A stretch of DNA of 64,000 nt, taken from contig JAEWYT010000168.1 of the NCBI GenBank assembly GCA_023458595.1, positions 1 to 64,000 on the forward strand, given 5' to 3'. The stretch is from Pseudomonadota bacterium. GTDB taxonomy: Bacteria > Pseudomonadota > Alphaproteobacteria > Rhizobiales > Tepidamorphaceae. The translations under genes were made by a program, and so were the position numbers. The notes beneath the pieces are model-generated. The model saw nothing but the letters and a program-made list of their open reading frames with translations, ran no database searches and was not told where the DNA came from. Numbering within the stretch: position 1 is the stretch's first letter; every line of letters starts with the position of its first letter. Positions 26,206 through 35,223 of the stretch are shown here, one piece after another.

Positions 26206-27363
26206 CTACTCCGCTGCGGCCGGCAGGGCGCCGGCCTCCTCGGGCGTGGCGCCCCCGCCGCCGCGTCTGCCGAACAGCGCGGCAAGGCGGCGGAACCCTT
26301 CCATGATGCCACCGGGCAGGAAGATCACGATCAGCATGAAGAGGACGCCGAGGGTGAGCTGCCAGCCCTCGCCGACGAACAGCGAGGTCACCGACACGAC
26401 GAAATCCTGAAGCCCGGAGGGCAGGAACGAGAAGAAGTGGTGCAGGGTCGACTCGTTGAAGGCGGAGAAGATGTTCTCGAGATACTTGATGAGCGTGGCG
26501 CCGAGCACGGGGCCGAGCAGCGTGCCGGCTCCGCCGAGGATCGTCATCAGCACGACCTCGCCCGAGGCGGTCCACTGCATGCGCTCGGCACCGGCGAGCG
26601 GGTCGGTGACGCAGAGCAGCGCCCCGGCGAGCCCCGCGTACATGCCCGAGATCACGAAGGCGGCGAGCGTGTAGGGGCGCGTGTTGAGGCCGGTGTAGTT
26701 CATCCGGTTCTGGTTCGACTTCACCGCCTTCAGCATCAGGCCGAAGGGCGAGCGGAAGATGCGCATCGAGACGAAGAACGCGACGATCAGAATGACCGCG
26801 CAGAAATAGAACCCGGCGTAGCCGGTGAGCTCGTGGCCGAAGAAGTCGGGGAGCAGAACGCCCTGCGGCTCGGCCCGGCCGAACATCCGGTCGAGGAGGC
26901 GCGGATCGCTGTTGAGGACGCGAAGGCCCGTCTCGCCGTTGGTGATCGGGGTCAGCACCGAATAGGCGAGGTTGTAGCACATCTGCGCGAAGGCGAGCGT
27001 CAGGATCGAGAAGTAGATGCCGGCACGGCGCAGGCTGACAAAGCCGATCGCGAGAGCGAACAGGCCCGAGAGCACGATGCTCGTCAGCACGGCGGGGAGC
27101 GCGTTCATGCCGAGCAGCTTGAAGGTCCAAACCGCCGTATAGGAGCCGACCCCGAGAAAGGCGGCGTGGCCGAAGGACAGGTAGCCGGTGAGGCCGAACA
27201 GGATGTTGAAGCCGATCGCGAAGATGCCGTAGATCGCAAACTTCTGCATCAGGTCGGGATAGCCGGCTCCGATCGGCGTGAGCCAGACCGGCATGGCCAG
27301 CACGGCCGCGGTGAACACGAGCACCAGCACGGCGTCCCGCATGGTCGAAGCCTTTGCGTTCAT
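26206..27363 (-). CDS. livM: Branched-chain-type ABC transporter permease (LivM-like)
   Basis: A 385-residue integral membrane protein with about ten hydrophobic segments. Conserved stretches are YGIFAIGFNILFGLTGYLSF and GHAAFLGVGSYTAVW, plus the EAA-like loop GGAGTLLGPVLGA. The C-terminal tail is Ala/Glu/Pro-rich and cytosolic. It pairs with the LivH-like permease upstream in the same operon. Confidence 0.9.
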   Translation of the reverse strand: MNAKASTMRDAVLVLVFTAAVLAMPVWLTPIGAGYPDLMQKFAIYGIFAIGFNILFGLTGYLSFGHAAFLGVGSYTAVWTFKLLGMNALPAVLTSIVLSGLFALAIGFVSLRRAGIYFSILTLAFAQMCYNLAYSVLTPITNGETGLRVLNSDPRLLDRMFGRAEPQGVLLPDFFGHELTGYAGFYFCAVILIVAFFVSMRIFRSPFGLMLKAVKSNQNRMNYTGLNTRPYTLAAFVISGMYAGLAGALLCVTDPLAGAERMQWTASGEVVLMTILGGAGTLLGPVLGATLIKYLENIFSAFNESTLHHFFSFLPSGLQDFVVSVTSLFVGEGWQLTLGVLFMLIVIFLPGGIMEGFRRLAALFGRRGGGGATPEEAGALPAAAE

Positions 27364-27382
27364 TGCGTTCGAGGCTCCGGTC

Positions 27383-28411
27383 TCAGGTTTCCATCACGCC
27401 CTTGCGGCCCATGAGGCCACGCGGACGCACGAGCAGCACGACGACCGCCACCAGATAGATGATGATCTGGTCGATGCCGGGGAAGATCGCCTTGATCTCG
27501 TTCATCGAGGCGAAGGATTGCAGGATGCCGAGCAGGAAGCCTGCGGCCACCGCGCCGCCGAGCGAGCCCATGCCGCCGACGACCACGACCACGAAAGAAA
27601 GGACGAGGAAATCCATGCCCATGTGGTAGTCGGGCGACAGGATCGGCGTGTACATGACGCCGGCAAGGCCGGCGACGATCGCGGCGAGCGCGAACATGAT
27701 GGTGAAACGGCGGTTGATGTCGATACCGAGAAGACCGACGGTCTCGCGATCCGCCATGCCGGCGCGAACGACCATCCCGAAGGTGGTGTACTGCAGAAAG
27801 GCGAAGACGCCGCCGATGACGGTCAGCGAGAAGAGCAGGTAGACCATGCGCCACCAGGGATAGACGACGGCGCCGGGGGTCAGGCCGATCATCGCGCCGA
27901 AATCAATCATGCCGCGCAGGTCCTCCGGCGCGGGCTGCGGGATCGGGTTGGCGCCGAACAGCTGCTTTATGATCTCCTGCAGCACAATCGCGAGCCCGAA
28001 GGTCACGAGGATCTGCTCGGCGTGCGGACGCTTGTAGAAGAAGCGCACGAGCCCGCGTTCCATGGCGAGCCCGACGATCAGCATGACCGGGATCGCCACC
28101 AGGATGGAGACGGGGACGGAGAAGTCGACCAGCAACCGGCCGAAGTCGCCGAACCAGCTTTCGATAAGCGACGTGCGGATTTCGAGGGGCGTGCCCCATG
28201 CGGTCGTCTGGTTGGGGTCGACCGTGACGCTCTCCAGCGACAACAGCTTGTTCACGGTCACGGCGCAGAAGGCACCGAGCATGAAAAGCGCGCCGTGGGC
28301 GAAGTTGACCACGCCGAGCGTTCCGAAGATGAGCGTCAGGCCCAGCGCGATCAGAGCGTAGGCGCCGCCCTTGTCCAAGCCGTTCAGGATCTGAAGTAGA
28401 ATCGCATCCAT
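27383..28411 (-). CDS. livH: Branched-chain-type ABC transporter permease (LivH-like)
   Basis: A 342-residue membrane protein with LNGLDKGGAYALIALGLTLI at the N-terminus, the NFAHGALFMLGAF segment and the coupling loop VVVGGMGSLGGAVAAGFLLG. It carries an extra extracytoplasmic stretch (about 65-95) compared with the classical LivH. It lies 111 bp below the binding-protein gene and heads the permease-ATPase set. Confidence 0.9.
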   Translation of the reverse strand: MDAILLQILNGLDKGGAYALIALGLTLIFGTLGVVNFAHGALFMLGAFCAVTVNKLLSLESVTVDPNQTTAWGTPLEIRTSLIESWFGDFGRLLVDFSVPVSILVAIPVMLIVGLAMERGLVRFFYKRPHAEQILVTFGLAIVLQEIIKQLFGANPIPQPAPEDLRGMIDFGAMIGLTPGAVVYPWWRMVYLLFSLTVIGGVFAFLQYTTFGMVVRAGMADRETVGLLGIDINRRFTIMFALAAIVAGLAGVMYTPILSPDYHMGMDFLVLSFVVVVVGGMGSLGGAVAAGFLLGILQSFASMNEIKAIFPGIDQIIIYLVAVVVLLVRPRGLMGRKGVMET

Positions 28412-28522
28412 TGCCCGTACCCGTCCCCGCCGATATCGAGCGGGTTTGCCGACCGTATTTCGCCGGCCGGGTCCGCCTCGCGACGGATCCCGGCCGGCAG
28501 AGCCCCATGGCGAGAGGCTAGA

Positions 28523-29914
28523 TCAGGCGCCGTTGTTGCACTGGCCGAGCTCGCCGCCGGCGAACATCGGATTGTCGGGCTCGTACCAGGCTTCTTTGGC
28601 AGGCACTTCCTGTACGACCTCGAGCAGGTCGTACTTGTCCTTCGGGCTCTCCTTGCCGCGCACGACCAGCACGGGCTTGAAGCACTGATGGTCGGCGGCG
28701 CGGTAGAGCGTCTGGCCGTTGCCCATGCCGTCGAACAGGAAACCCTTGTTCGAGGCGGACTCAATGCCGGGGAGCGAATCGCCGCCCTCGAACGCCTTGG
28801 CGACGGCGCAGGGCTCGAAGCTGCCAGCGCGCTCGGCGGCGTCGGCGTAAAGCAGCGCCTGCACGTAGCAGGTCTGCGCGGCCTGGCTCGGCGGCGTGCC
28901 GTATTTCTGGCCGAACGACTTCGTGAAGGCCTTGGTGCCCGGATTGTCGAGCTTCCAGTCCCAGTTGGCGGAACCGAGAATGCCCTTCACGTTCTCGCCG
29001 GCGCCCTGAGCCATCAGCTCGGAGTACAGCGGCACTACGATCTCGAAGGTCTTGCCGTTGACCTGCTTGTCGCGCAGACCGAACTGCACGGCCTGGGTCA
29101 GCGAGTTGACCATGTCGCGGCCGTAGTGGTTGAGGATCAGCACGTCGGCGCCGGAGTTCAGAACCGGCGTGATGTACTGCGAGAAGTCGCCTGCACCGAG
29201 AGGGGTGCGCACCGCAGCCGCCGTCTTCCAGCCCAGCGCCTCGGTCGCCGCCTTGATCGACTCCTCCTGGGTCCAGCCCCAGGTGTAGTCGGCGGTGAGG
29301 TGGTAGGCGGTGCGCTCGTTGCCGTACTCGTCCCTCAGCACCGGGGCGAGGGCGGCGGCGGACATGTAGGCGTCAAAGAAATGGCGGAACCCGTTGGCGC
29401 GCTTATCCTTACCGGTCGTGTCGTTGGAGTGCGTCAGGCCGGCCATGAAGATGACGCCCATCTCCTGGCAGAGCGACTGCACGGCGACGGCGACGCCCGA
29501 CGACGATCCGCCCGTGATCATGATGGCGCCGTCCTTCTCGACCATGCGCTTGGCCGATGCGCGCGCCGCATCGGACTTGGTCTGCGTATCGCCGGTGACG
29601 AAGGCGACCTTCTTGCCGAGCACGCCGTTACCCTTCAGCGTCAGCGGCTTCATGGTGTTGAGCATGCCGCCGTCGCCCTCGCCGTTCAGATGCTCGACGG
29701 CGAGCTGGTAGGCGCGCAGCTCGTCGGCGCCCTCGTCCGCATACGGCCCGGTCTGCGGCACGTTGAAGCCGAACGTGACGGTCGAGCCCGTCGGCTCGTT
29801 CAGGTAGGCCGCGCGCGACTGGCTGGTGAAGATCGTCGGAAGCGCCAGGCCGGCGCCGACAGCGGCGGTGCTCTTGAGGAGCGTGCGTCGGTTGATGGTC
29901 TTGAAACCGCTCAT
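28523..29914 (-). CDS. ABC transporter substrate-binding protein (LivK/HAAT type) with TAT-like signal
   Basis: A 463-residue periplasmic binding protein. The leader has INRRTLLKSTAAVGAGLALP, which resembles a twin-arginine signal. The Peripla_BP_6 fold follows: FGFNVPQTGPYADEGADELR, ITGGSSSGVAVAVQSLCQEM, YHLTADYTWGWTQEESI and VLILNHYGRDMVNSL. The substrate may be an amino acid, amide or small carboxylate; the sequence does not decide. It is divergent from the ScfR/RamB-type regulator gene, which probably controls this operon. Confidence 0.88.
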   Translation of the reverse strand: MSGFKTINRRTLLKSTAAVGAGLALPTIFTSQSRAAYLNEPTGSTVTFGFNVPQTGPYADEGADELRAYQLAVEHLNGEGDGGMLNTMKPLTLKGNGVLGKKVAFVTGDTQTKSDAARASAKRMVEKDGAIMITGGSSSGVAVAVQSLCQEMGVIFMAGLTHSNDTTGKDKRANGFRHFFDAYMSAAALAPVLRDEYGNERTAYHLTADYTWGWTQEESIKAATEALGWKTAAAVRTPLGAGDFSQYITPVLNSGADVLILNHYGRDMVNSLTQAVQFGLRDKQVNGKTFEIVVPLYSELMAQGAGENVKGILGSANWDWKLDNPGTKAFTKSFGQKYGTPPSQAAQTCYVQALLYADAAERAGSFEPCAVAKAFEGGDSLPGIESASNKGFLFDGMGNGQTLYRAADHQCFKPVLVVRGKESPKDKYDLLEVVQEVPAKEAWYEPDNPMFAGGELGQCNNGA

Positions 29915-30039
29915 GTGGGGTCCTCCCTAGGAAAGTCGGCTTTTTCGATCCGCGGTTGTGGTGAGTTCTCTCATACGCCTGGAACGCTGACCGATTTTTG
30001 AAAAGAACACAATAAGCCATTGATCTAACAAAAATATTC

Positions 30040-30086
30040 TGTAAAATTCCTAAATCTCGCGAGTGCAAAAAAGTAAATATTTTACA
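30040..30086. promoter_or_regulatory. Inverted TGTAAAAT/ATTTTACA elements between the transporter and its divergent regulator
   Basis: TGTAAAAT (30040-30047) and ATTTTACA (30079-30086) are inverted copies 31 bp apart. The second overlaps GTAAA-TAT-TTTAC (30073-30085). They sit in the AT-rich region between two divergent genes, a typical place for an autoregulated XRE operator. Published ScfR/RamB-type sites are built on TTTGCAA-like sequence; only a partial match (GTGCAAAA, 30063-30070) is seen here. Confidence 0.45.
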
Positions 30087-30162
30087 TCGCAGCGCAGCAC
30101 GGAACGGCAATTCCCCTGCCTTTCCAAGGCTGTCGGCCGACGACGGGAAGGGACGGGCTGCC

Positions 30163-31713
30163 ATGGCGACGACCATCGTCGGACTGAAGATCCGCGAAAC
30201 ACGGCGCGCGCTCGGCTTGTCGCAATCGGAACTCGCCCGGCAGATGGGAATATCGCCGGCCTACCTGAATCTGATCGAATTCTCGAAGCGCAGAATCGGC
30301 GGCAAGCTCCTGAAGAAGGCGGCGGACCGCCTCGGCCTGTCGCCGTCCGATCTCGACGGCGCCTCGGAACTCAGGCTCGTCCACGAACTGCGCGAGATCG
30401 CCGCCGATCCCGCGCTGCGGCCGTCGGAACTCGAGCCCGATTCGATCGAGGCGTTCATCGGAAGGTTTCCCGAGTGGGCGAGCGTGCTGGCGCAACTCCA
30501 CCGCAGCGAGCGGGCGAGCCGCGAACTCGCCACCGCCCTGTCGGACCGGCTGACGCACGACCCCTATCTCGGCGACATCGTCCACCAGATGCTGACGCAC
30601 ATCTCGGCGATCCGCTCGACCTCGGAGATCCTCGACGAGATAGCCGACATCGCGCCGGCGCGGCGCCAGCGCTTCCATCGTGCGCTCGCGGGCGAGAGCC
30701 GCCGGCTGACAGACGTCGCGCAGGCGCTCGCCGGCTATTTCGACAAGGCGCACGCGACCGGCCGCTCGGTGACGCCGGTCGAGGAGATCGAGACGTTCCT
30801 GCTCGCCCACGACAACCGCTTCCCGGAGATCGAGGCGGCGGTGGACGACCTGCGCGGGACGATCGCGAAGGGTGCCGACGTGCACGATGCCGACATGATC
30901 GCGGCCCTCGAAGGACGCGGCTACACGATCATACGGGAGACGGGACCGGACGAGACGCGCGACGGCGCGGATAGGACGCTGACACTTCCCTTCGGCGCCG
31001 TTCCCGGCGCAGTCGTCGAGCGGCTCTCGGCCGCGATCGTCACCGAGTTCCTGGCCGACTCGATCGAGACCGCGCTCGCGGCGCGGCCCCGGGACACCGG
31101 AGCGGTCGCGCGCCGGTACATGGCGGCGATCCTGAGGACCTACGCCGCCGATACCCTGCTGCTGCCGGCCGTCGCCTTCCGCGATACCGCCGAGCGGACG
31201 CGTTACGACGTCGAGGCGCTGGGGCGGACGTGGGGCGTCGGTTTCGAGCGGATATGCCGGCGGCTGACCGCGGTCTGCGGCGGGGAGTTCCGGGGGCCGC
31301 GCTTCGCCTACCTGTCGTGCAACGCGGCGGGGTCGACAGTGGACCGCCGGCCCGTCATGGACCTCGCGTTCCCCCGCCACGGCGCGGCCTGTCCGCTGTG
31401 GGCGATCTACCGCTCCTTCGCCAGGCCCGAGGTCGTCACGCGACAGGTCGCCGCCTTCGCCGACGGACGGAAGGTGCTGTTCGTGGCCCGTGCGCGACGC
31501 ACCGGTCCCGTCGGCTTCGACCAACCCGCAGACCATGTCGCCGACATGATCGCCATACCTGCGGATCAGGCAGGGGCGGTCGTCTACGCGGACGGCCTCG
31601 ACCTGAGCGCCCGCGGAAAAGCCGACCCGATCGGCGCGAACTGCAGGATCTGCCCGCGCGTCGGCTGCCGCCACCGCACCGACGACCCGCTGGTCGGCCG
31701 GCTGCTGGACTGA
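30163..31713 (+). CDS. XRE-type short-chain fatty acyl regulator (ScfR/RamB family, DUF2083)
   Basis: A 516-residue regulator. An N-terminal XRE helix-turn-helix (about 5-62: RRALGLSQSELARQMGISPA, YLNLIEFSKRRI) is followed by a long helical region. The C-terminal DUF2083/IrrE-like part reads LLLPAVAFRDTAERTRYDVE and FAYLSCNAAGSTVDRRPVMD. It ends with the cysteine cluster CRICPRVGCRHR. Members such as RamB, PccR and MccR sense acyl-CoA or related signals and control acetate, propionate or methylmalonyl pathways. It lies divergent to the transporter and just upstream of the receiver/kinase trio, so a role in carboxylate use is plausible. Confidence 0.9.
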   Translation: MATTIVGLKIRETRRALGLSQSELARQMGISPAYLNLIEFSKRRIGGKLLKKAADRLGLSPSDLDGASELRLVHELREIAADPALRPSELEPDSIEAFIGRFPEWASVLAQLHRSERASRELATALSDRLTHDPYLGDIVHQMLTHISAIRSTSEILDEIADIAPARRQRFHRALAGESRRLTDVAQALAGYFDKAHATGRSVTPVEEIETFLLAHDNRFPEIEAAVDDLRGTIAKGADVHDADMIAALEGRGYTIIRETGPDETRDGADRTLTLPFGAVPGAVVERLSAAIVTEFLADSIETALAARPRDTGAVARRYMAAILRTYAADTLLLPAVAFRDTAERTRYDVEALGRTWGVGFERICRRLTAVCGGEFRGPRFAYLSCNAAGSTVDRRPVMDLAFPRHGAACPLWAIYRSFARPEVVTRQVAAFADGRKVLFVARARRTGPVGFDQPADHVADMIAIPADQAGAVVYADGLDLSARGKADPIGANCRICPRVGCRHRTDDPLVGRLLD

Positions 31714-31866
31714 GCGCGGCGCCGCGCATCCGTCTCCCGCGGTTCTCATACGAAATTCGCACTCGCAATCGGCGAGCCCGGCGTCGTAGTCTTCAGGGCA
31801 AAGATCAAGAACAGGCGCGGCGAACATGGTGGGACCGCATCGGAAGACACAGTCTCGCCGCCTGAA

Positions 31867-32259
31867 ATGATCCACGAAGAGGGGAAACGGCCTTTGGTCA
31901 GTCGCGTGCTGATCGTCGAAGACGAAGTGAACATCGTCGAGTCGCTGTCGTTCCTTCTGGAGCGGGAGGGCTTCGAGGTGACCTCGGTTCTGGACGGCGC
32001 GCAGGCGTTGTCGTTCATCGATGAAAATCGGCCGGACCTCCTGATCCTCGACGTGATGCTGCCCGGCGTCGACGGCTACGAGATCCTGCGGAAGATCCGG
32101 GCGAACGCGAAGCTCAAGGACATGCCCGTCGTCATGCTGACGGCGAAGATGCAGCAGCACGACCGGCGGACGGCGGAGCAGATCGGCGTCAACGCGTTCG
32201 TGACGAAGCCGTTCTCCAATGCGGAGGTCGTCTCGATCGTGAAGAACCTGTCGTCATGA
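31867..32259 (+). CDS. Stand-alone receiver-domain response regulator
   Basis: A 130-residue CheY-like receiver with no output domain. Acid pocket Glu18/Asp19 (VEDE), phospho-acceptor Asp62 in LLILDVMLPG, Thr92 (MLTAK) and Lys114 (FVTKPF). Its stop overlaps the start of the next gene (ATGA), so it is coupled to the small membrane protein and the symporter-kinase. In CbrA/CrbS systems the partner regulator usually has a DNA-binding output domain; this one does not. Output must therefore go through another protein, perhaps a phosphorelay. Confidence 0.92.
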   Translation: MIHEEGKRPLVSRVLIVEDEVNIVESLSFLLEREGFEVTSVLDGAQALSFIDENRPDLLILDVMLPGVDGYEILRKIRANAKLKDMPVVMLTAKMQQHDRRTAEQIGVNAFVTKPFSNAEVVSIVKNLSS

Positions 32260-32528
32260 CGGACACGCGCGATCCCGATCTCGACCGGCGGCGGTTCTCG
32301 GACACGGCGATCGTACTGCCGCTCGCCGGCACGTTCCTGCTGATGCCGCCGTTCATCCGGGTATTCGTCACCGGGACCGACATCGCCGGCATCCCAGTCG
32401 TCGTCGCCTATCTGTTCGCGGTGTGGTTCGCGCTGATCCTCGTCGCGTGGCGGCTCGCCGCGCCGCTGCGCGACTCCATGCAGACGGACACGCCCGGCGC
32501 AAGCGACGGCGAACCGCCGGAGGCGTGA
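32256..32528 (+). CDS. Small two-helix membrane protein of the symporter-kinase operon
   Basis: A 90-residue protein with two hydrophobic segments (about 17-38 and 46-67) and a hydrophilic acidic C-terminus. It starts in the stop of the receiver gene and its stop (TGA 32526-32528) overlaps the kinase ATG. Small two-helix partners of this kind accompany sodium:solute symporters. It may help assemble the transporter-like sensor. I do not recognise a named family. Confidence 0.75.
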   Translation: MTDTRDPDLDRRRFSDTAIVLPLAGTFLLMPPFIRVFVTGTDIAGIPVVVAYLFAVWFALILVAWRLAAPLRDSMQTDTPGASDGEPPEA

Positions 32529-35200
32529 TGCTTTCGGCCAATCTTCTCCTCTTCGTTTGCCTGTCCTATGTCGCGCTCCTGTTCCTCGTCGCCTTCGTCG
32601 TCGACTGGCGCGCGCAGCGCGGCCGTATCGGCTGGCTGCAGTCGCCGCTCGTCTACACCCTGTCGATCTCGATCTACTGCACGTCGTGGACGTTCTACGG
32701 GGCGGTCGGCTCGGCGGCGCGCTCCGGGCTCGAGTTCGCGACCATCTATCTCGGGCCGACGCTCGTTTTCGTCGGCTGGTGGTGGCTCTTGCGCAAGCTC
32801 GTGCGCATCGGCCGCGTCCACCACATCACCTCGATCGCCGACCTCGTCTCCTCCCGCTTCGGCAAGAGCCCGACACTCGCCGTGTTCGTGACGCTGATCG
32901 CGGTCATCGCCACCACCCCCTATATCGCGCTGCAGCTCCAGTCGGTGACGCTGAGCTACCGGGTCATCACCGGCGAGACGGGCGAGGTCGGTGCGCATGA
33001 CGGCGTGACCGCGTTCTGGGTCGCCGCCGGAATGGCGCTCTTCACGATCCTGTTCGGTACACGCAACGTGACCGCCAACGAGCGCCATCACGGCGTCGTC
33101 GCGGCGATCGCGGTCGAGGCGCTCGTCAAGCTGTTCGCCTTCGTGGCCGTCGGCCTGTTCGCGATCTACGGCGTTTCCGGGGGCATCAGCGAGACCTTCA
33201 GCCGGATATCGCCGGAGCTCCTGCATGCCCAGGACGTGTTCGGCGGCCGCTGGGTTGCGCTGACCCTTTTGTCGGCGACCGCGATCATATGCCTGCCGCG
33301 CCAGTTCCAGGTGACGGTCGTCGAGAATGTCGACGAAAAGCACCTGGCGACCGCGTCGTGGCTGTTCCCGCTCTATCTGGTGCTCCTGTCGATCTTCGTG
33401 CTGCCAATCGCAGCCGCCGGACTCGCCAGGATGCCGTCCGGCTCCAACACCGACATGTTCGTCCTCACCCTGCCGCTGTCGGCGGGCCAGGAGGGGCTTG
33501 CGACCTTCGCCTTCATCGGCGGCTTCTCCTCGGCGACGTCGATGGTGATCGTCGCCGCGATCGCGCTGTCGACGATGGTGTCGAACCACATCGTCATGCC
33601 GGTCGCGCTCAAGGTCTCGCAGTCGGACTACTACACGAGCGGCGACGTGCGCCGCCTCCTGCTGACGAGCCGGCGCGTCAGCATCGCCGTCATCCTGATG
33701 CTCGGCTTTGTCTACTTCCGCCTGACCGGCGGATCGGAGGGCCTTGCCTCGATCGGCCTCATCGCGTTCGCCGGCATCGCGCAGGTGCTGCCGGCCGCCG
33801 TCGGCGGCGTCATGTGGCGCGGGGCGACGCGCTACGGCGCGCTTGCGGGCATGATCGCGGGCTTCGCCGCCTGGGCCTACATGCTGCTGATTCCGAGCTT
33901 CCACACCGAGTTCGCGTTCGTCGCGACGCTCGTCGACGACGGGCCATTCGGCATCGGGCTGCTGAAGCCCCAGGCGTTCCTCGGCCTTTCGGTCGCCGAC
34001 GCGCTCGTCCACGCCCTTTTCTGGAGTCTTGCGGCCAACACGGCGCTGTTCGTCACGGTCTCACTTGTGACCCGGCCGACACCGCTCGAGCGGCTGCAGG
34101 GCGCGCTGTTCGTCGACGTTTTTCGCACGCGTCCGGGCGAGCCGCGGATCCTGCATCGCACCGCGCCGGCTGAAGACCTGTTCGTGCTCGCCCAGCGCAT
34201 CCTCGGGGCGGAGCCGGCCCGCGTCCTGTTTCAGGATATCGCCCGCTCACAGGGCCTACGCGGCGGCCTGCCGGTGGCCGACGACGCCTTCGTGTCGCGA
34301 CTCGAGCGCGAACTCGCCGGATCGGTCGGCGCGGCCTCCGCACACGCGATGGTCTCGCAGGTCGCCGGCGGCGGCACTATCAGCCTGACGGAACTGATGA
34401 AGATCGCCGACGAGACGGCGCAGATTCTCGAGTACAGCCAGCAACTAACCCAGAAGTCGGCCGAACTCGAAAGCACCGCCCGGCAACTACGCGACGCCAA
34501 CGAGAAGCTGCAGAAGCTGTCGGCGCAGAAGGACGACTTCCTGAGCCAGGTCAGCCACGAACTGCGCACGCCGATGACGTCGATCCGTTCGTTCTCCGAG
34601 ATCCTGCTCGAGACGCCCGACGTGAAGAGCGCGCAGGCACAGCGCTTCCTGACGATCATCAACGAGGAATGCCTCAGGCTCACGCGGCTGCTCGACGAGA
34701 TCCTCGACCTGAGCTTCCTGGAAAGCGGCAAGGTCTCCTGGAAGCTCGTCCCGGTCGACGCGGAGGCAGCGCTCGACCGCGCCCTCGATTCCATCTCCGT
34801 GCTCGCCGCCAGGAACGGTGTCGAGGTCGAAGCCCGCGAGAGGGCGAATGGCACCACGGTGATGGCCGACTTCGGCCGACTGACGCAGGTGTTCCTCAAC
34901 ATCCTGAACAACAGCGTGAAGTACAACACCGTGGCCTCGCCACGCATCGAGGTGAAGAGCCGGCGGGAGAACGGTGCCTACGTCGTGACTATCGCCGACA
35001 ACGGGCCGGGCATCCCCGATATCGACGCGGAGACGATCTTCTCGAAATTCGGCCGTGGCGGCGAGCGCCAGGAGGTCGGCTCGAGCGGCCTCGGACTGGC
35101 GATCAGCCGCGAAATCCTGCGCAAGTTCAAAGGAGACGTGGTTCTGCGGCCGGGGCGGCCAGGCGCCACCTTCGAGGTCAGGCTGCCGGCGGCCGATTGA
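32528..35200 (+). CDS. Sodium:solute symporter-type sensor histidine kinase (CbrA/CrbS-like)
   Basis: An 890-residue protein. Residues about 1-515 form a sodium:solute symporter-like domain of about 13 membrane segments. A cytosolic linker (about 535-625) and a coiled coil (640-670) follow. The histidine kinase core has FLSQVSHELRTPMTSIRSF with His677, the N box NILNNSVKYN, G1 DNGPGIPD and G2 SGLGLAISR. CbrA and CrbS in other proteobacteria control amino acid, citrate or acetate use. The substrate sensed or carried is unknown. It is coupled by overlapping start/stop codons to the two genes before it. Confidence 0.93.
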   Translation: MLSANLLLFVCLSYVALLFLVAFVVDWRAQRGRIGWLQSPLVYTLSISIYCTSWTFYGAVGSAARSGLEFATIYLGPTLVFVGWWWLLRKLVRIGRVHHITSIADLVSSRFGKSPTLAVFVTLIAVIATTPYIALQLQSVTLSYRVITGETGEVGAHDGVTAFWVAAGMALFTILFGTRNVTANERHHGVVAAIAVEALVKLFAFVAVGLFAIYGVSGGISETFSRISPELLHAQDVFGGRWVALTLLSATAIICLPRQFQVTVVENVDEKHLATASWLFPLYLVLLSIFVLPIAAAGLARMPSGSNTDMFVLTLPLSAGQEGLATFAFIGGFSSATSMVIVAAIALSTMVSNHIVMPVALKVSQSDYYTSGDVRRLLLTSRRVSIAVILMLGFVYFRLTGGSEGLASIGLIAFAGIAQVLPAAVGGVMWRGATRYGALAGMIAGFAAWAYMLLIPSFHTEFAFVATLVDDGPFGIGLLKPQAFLGLSVADALVHALFWSLAANTALFVTVSLVTRPTPLERLQGALFVDVFRTRPGEPRILHRTAPAEDLFVLAQRILGAEPARVLFQDIARSQGLRGGLPVADDAFVSRLERELAGSVGAASAHAMVSQVAGGGTISLTELMKIADETAQILEYSQQLTQKSAELESTARQLRDANEKLQKLSAQKDDFLSQVSHELRTPMTSIRSFSEILLETPDVKSAQAQRFLTIINEECLRLTRLLDEILDLSFLESGKVSWKLVPVDAEAALDRALDSISVLAARNGVEVEARERANGTTVMADFGRLTQVFLNILNNSVKYNTVASPRIEVKSRRENGAYVVTIADNGPGIPDIDAETIFSKFGRGGERQEVGSSGLGLAISREILRKFKGDVVLRPGRPGATFEVRLPAAD

Positions 35201-35223
35201 TCGGGTCGCGATCTGACGGCACG

